From Deltaproteobacteria bacterium (lineage in GTDB: Bacteria; SAR324; JACQKK01): a DNA stretch of 64,000 bases. The notes under the pieces were generated by a model. The model did not search any database. It worked only from the letters and a program-made list of their open reading frames with translations, and was not told the origin of the DNA. The translations under genes and the position numbers were made by a program. The stretch is from assembly GCA_029858505.1 (NCBI GenBank), contig JAOUEW010000005.1:1-64000 (forward strand). Direction: 5' to 3'. Position 1 is the stretch's first letter. Every line of letters begins with the position of its first letter. Positions 62,324 through 64,000 of this stretch are shown here, piece after piece.

Positions 62324-62998
62324 ATGACCCACGCCCTGGCCCTAGACACTTCCAGCGACGACCTGACCCTGGCCCTGATGAAAGATGGCCAGGTGGCCGC
62401 CAGCCTGCAGCAGCCCATGGGGCGGCAAATCAACGCCCGCATTTTAGATGAAATCCACCGCCTGCTGACCCAGGAGGGGCTCACCCCCCGGCAGTTAGAC
62501 CTGATCGGCGTGTCGGTGGGGCCCGGCTCCTTCACCGGCACACGGGTGGGCATGGCCCTGGCCCTGACCTTTGGGCAAGTGCTGAACAAACCGGTGATTG
62601 GGATCGATACCCTGCGGGTGATGGCCGCCCAAACCACCCCCCGGGCAGAGCCGTTTTTGTGCGTGCTGCATTGCTCGCGGGATGAAGTGTTCATGGCCCG
62701 TTATCAATGGGGGCCAACCGGGTATCCCCAGCGGCTGGATGATATTTCCATGGCTCTGCTGGAGGAATTCCCCGGCCGGGCCCAGAGCCTGCCCCTGGTC
62801 TGGCGCAGCCTCACCCCCCGCTGGGGGGAGGATGTTCCCCCCCAGTTGGCCGGGTTGGAGCGCCTGCCCCTGACCCACCCCAGGGGCCCCCGGCTGCTGG
62901 CCCTGGCCCTGGAAGACCGGCAGAACACCCCCGGCCCCTTTCCCCCGCCCGTTCCCCTGTACATCAAATCGGAGGCCTTCCGGCAATGGAAACCCTAG
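62324..62998 (+). CDS. tsaB: tRNA threonylcarbamoyladenosine scaffold protein TsaB
   Basis: This 224-aa ASKHA-fold paralogue of TsaD forms the t6A synthase scaffold. It has LALDTSSDDLTLAL, the ISVGPGSFTGTRVGMALA-like segment SVGPGSFTGTRVG, and NKPVIGIDTLRVMA. The ATG at 62324 matches the family; the track's 62234 start lies in repeat DNA. It overlaps tsaD by 13 nt. A C-terminal RimI fusion is absent. Confidence 0.96.
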   Translation: MTHALALDTSSDDLTLALMKDGQVAASLQQPMGRQINARILDEIHRLLTQEGLTPRQLDLIGVSVGPGSFTGTRVGMALALTFGQVLNKPVIGIDTLRVMAAQTTPRAEPFLCVLHCSRDEVFMARYQWGPTGYPQRLDDISMALLEEFPGRAQSLPLVWRSLTPRWGEDVPPQLAGLERLPLTHPRGPRLLALALEDRQNTPGPFPPPVPLYIKSEAFRQWKP

Positions 62999-64000
62999 GC
63001 TTGGCCATCGACACCACCTTTGATGACACCTCGGTGGCCCTGCTGCGGGGCACCCGCCAGGTGTTAAGCAACAAAACCCTGTCTCAGTACAAAGACCACG
63101 AGGCCTTTGGAGGGGTGATCCCCGAGCGGGCCAGCCGCCGCCACCTGGAGGTGATTCACCCCCTGATTCAAGACGCCCTGAAGGAAGGAGGCGCGGCGTT
63201 TGACCAGTTAGACTGGATCGCCGTGTCTCACAAACCAGGGCTGCTGGGGTCCATTCTGGTGGGGCTGACCGTGGCCAAAAGCTTGGCCTTTCTGCTGAAC
63301 CGCCCCCTCATCGGCATTAACCACATCGAGGCCCACCCCTACGCCAATTTTCTGGGCAACAGCCCCCTGGCCCAGGCCCTGGCCAATGGCCAAAACCCCT
63401 TCCCTCTGCTGCACTTGGTGGCGGCAGGGGGCCACACCCTGCTCATTTATCAGCGCGATCATTTTCAGTGGGAAATCGTGGGCCGCAGCCTAGACGACGC
63501 CGCTGGCGAATGCGTAGACAAAGCCGCCAAGATGTTTGGCCACCCCATGCCTGGGGGGCCGGTGGTGGACCGGCTGGCCATGGCCCACCCGCCGGGAGAC
63601 GTGGCCTTCCCCCGGCCACTGCTGAACGACCCAGGGCTGGATTTCTCCTTTAGCGGGTTGAAGACCGCCCTGCGCTATCACCTGGAGGCCCACCCCCAGG
63701 CCCCGGAAGGGCCCACCCTGGCCGCCTACTTTCAGGCGGTGTGCGATGTGCTAACGGCCAAAACCCTGCGGGCGGCCCGGCGGCTGAAGGTGGAGCGAAT
63801 CACGTTGTCGGGGGGGTTGTGCGCCAGCCAAAAACTGCGGGAGGAATTCCGCCGGGCGGCAGATCAAGAAGGGTTGGAATTGTTTGTGCCGCCCCCGGCC
63901 CTGTGCACCGACAACGCCGCCATGGTGGCCTGCCTGGGGGCCTTTCGCCACCAAGCGGGGCGGCACGACAGCCTGGCCCTGGACGGCGAGTCAAATCTGT
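62986..64000 (+). CDS. tsaD: tRNA N6-adenosine threonylcarbamoyltransferase TsaD (3' end cut)
   Basis: This is the catalytic subunit that transfers threonylcarbamoyl to A37 of ANN-decoding tRNAs. It is missing from the ORF track because it runs off the window. ATG 62986 overlaps tsaB, with GGAGG 10 nt upstream. The frame stays open for 338 codons with LGLAIDTTFDDTSVAL, the metal motif NHIEAHPYANFL (HxxxH), GGHTLLIY, DDAAGECVDKAAKMFG and LSGGLCASQKLREEF. Only about 10-20 C-terminal residues should be lacking. Confidence 0.95.
   Translation, partial: METLGLAIDTTFDDTSVALLRGTRQVLSNKTLSQYKDHEAFGGVIPERASRRHLEVIHPLIQDALKEGGAAFDQLDWIAVSHKPGLLGSILVGLTVAKSLAFLLNRPLIGINHIEAHPYANFLGNSPLAQALANGQNPFPLLHLVAAGGHTLLIYQRDHFQWEIVGRSLDDAAGECVDKAAKMFGHPMPGGPVVDRLAMAHPPGDVAFPRPLLNDPGLDFSFSGLKTALRYHLEAHPQAPEGPTLAAYFQAVCDVLTAKTLRAARRLKVERITLSGGLCASQKLREEFRRAADQEGLELFVPPPALCTDNAAMVACLGAFRHQAGRHDSLALDGESNL

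Overview
The window is GC-rich, gene-dense DNA from a Gram-negative bacterium. It encodes a beta-barrel outer-membrane protein, periplasmic proteins with signal peptides, the MreBCD/PBP2 elongation set, RodZ, a bactofilin, a split NAD(P) transhydrogenase and a proteobacterial-style Complex I block. A SoeABC-like molybdenum enzyme, MenC and a FlrB/FlrC-like two-component pair suggest a motile pseudomonadote with sulfur or other respiratory lithotrophy. A magnetotactic-coccus-type lineage is possible, but nothing here proves it. About eight intergenic loci carry copies of one palindrome-rich repeat family, which is the most conspicuous genome-specific trait.

Layout. 1-4 kb: leuC and leuD, separated by an AT-richer three-gene insert (a frameshifted phosphoribosyltransferase, a SLOG-type Rossmann protein and an XRE regulator), with a 34-bp direct repeat placed 40-41 nt upstream of two of its genes. 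4-9 kb: an FtsX-type ABC permease, its ATPase and a LuxR regulator. 9-17 kb (+): a putative terminated RNA, a membrane coiled-coil protein with a bactofilin, then an AMIN-TPR protein translationally coupled to a PAS histidine kinase and a sigma-54 response regulator. 17-25 kb (-): an FG-GAP protein, an outer-membrane barrel, maf, and mreB-mreC-mreD-mrdA. 25-29 kb (+): tRNA-Phe, MTA phosphorylase, rodZ-like, pabA/trpG-like, and a MoeB/ThiF-rhodanese gene interrupted by an in-frame TGA.

29-44 kb: a 331-bp tandem repeat array, acyl-CoA ligase with fmt, era, an AraC regulator, a MNT/HEPN toxin-antitoxin pair, a cytoplasmic-type molybdopterin oxidoreductase with a fused FeS-NrfD partner, a methyltransferase, and a 1.6-kb non-coding stretch with a possible pseudoknotted RNA. 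44-54 kb: an MFS transporter, nuoABCDHI (E, F, G and J-N missing), menC, and pntAA-pntAB-pntB split by a repeat copy. 54-64 kb: an orphan protein, a left-handed beta-helix protein, glgP, two membrane proteins, and tsaE-tsaB-tsaD running off the end.

The strongest discovery candidate is the MoeB/ThiF gene. A TGA sits exactly where the family has the catalytic cysteine of the 'PSCAEAG' motif. The reading frame stays intact through the C-terminal rhodanese domain, and a bacterial-SECIS-like hairpin lies about 20 nt downstream. This is what a selenoprotein would look like, although a nonsense mutation cannot be excluded from sequence alone. Second-tier items are the leuC/leuD insert with its shared repeat, the dispersed repeat family, a pair of nested hairpins sharing a core downstream of era, and two unassigned structured RNA candidates.
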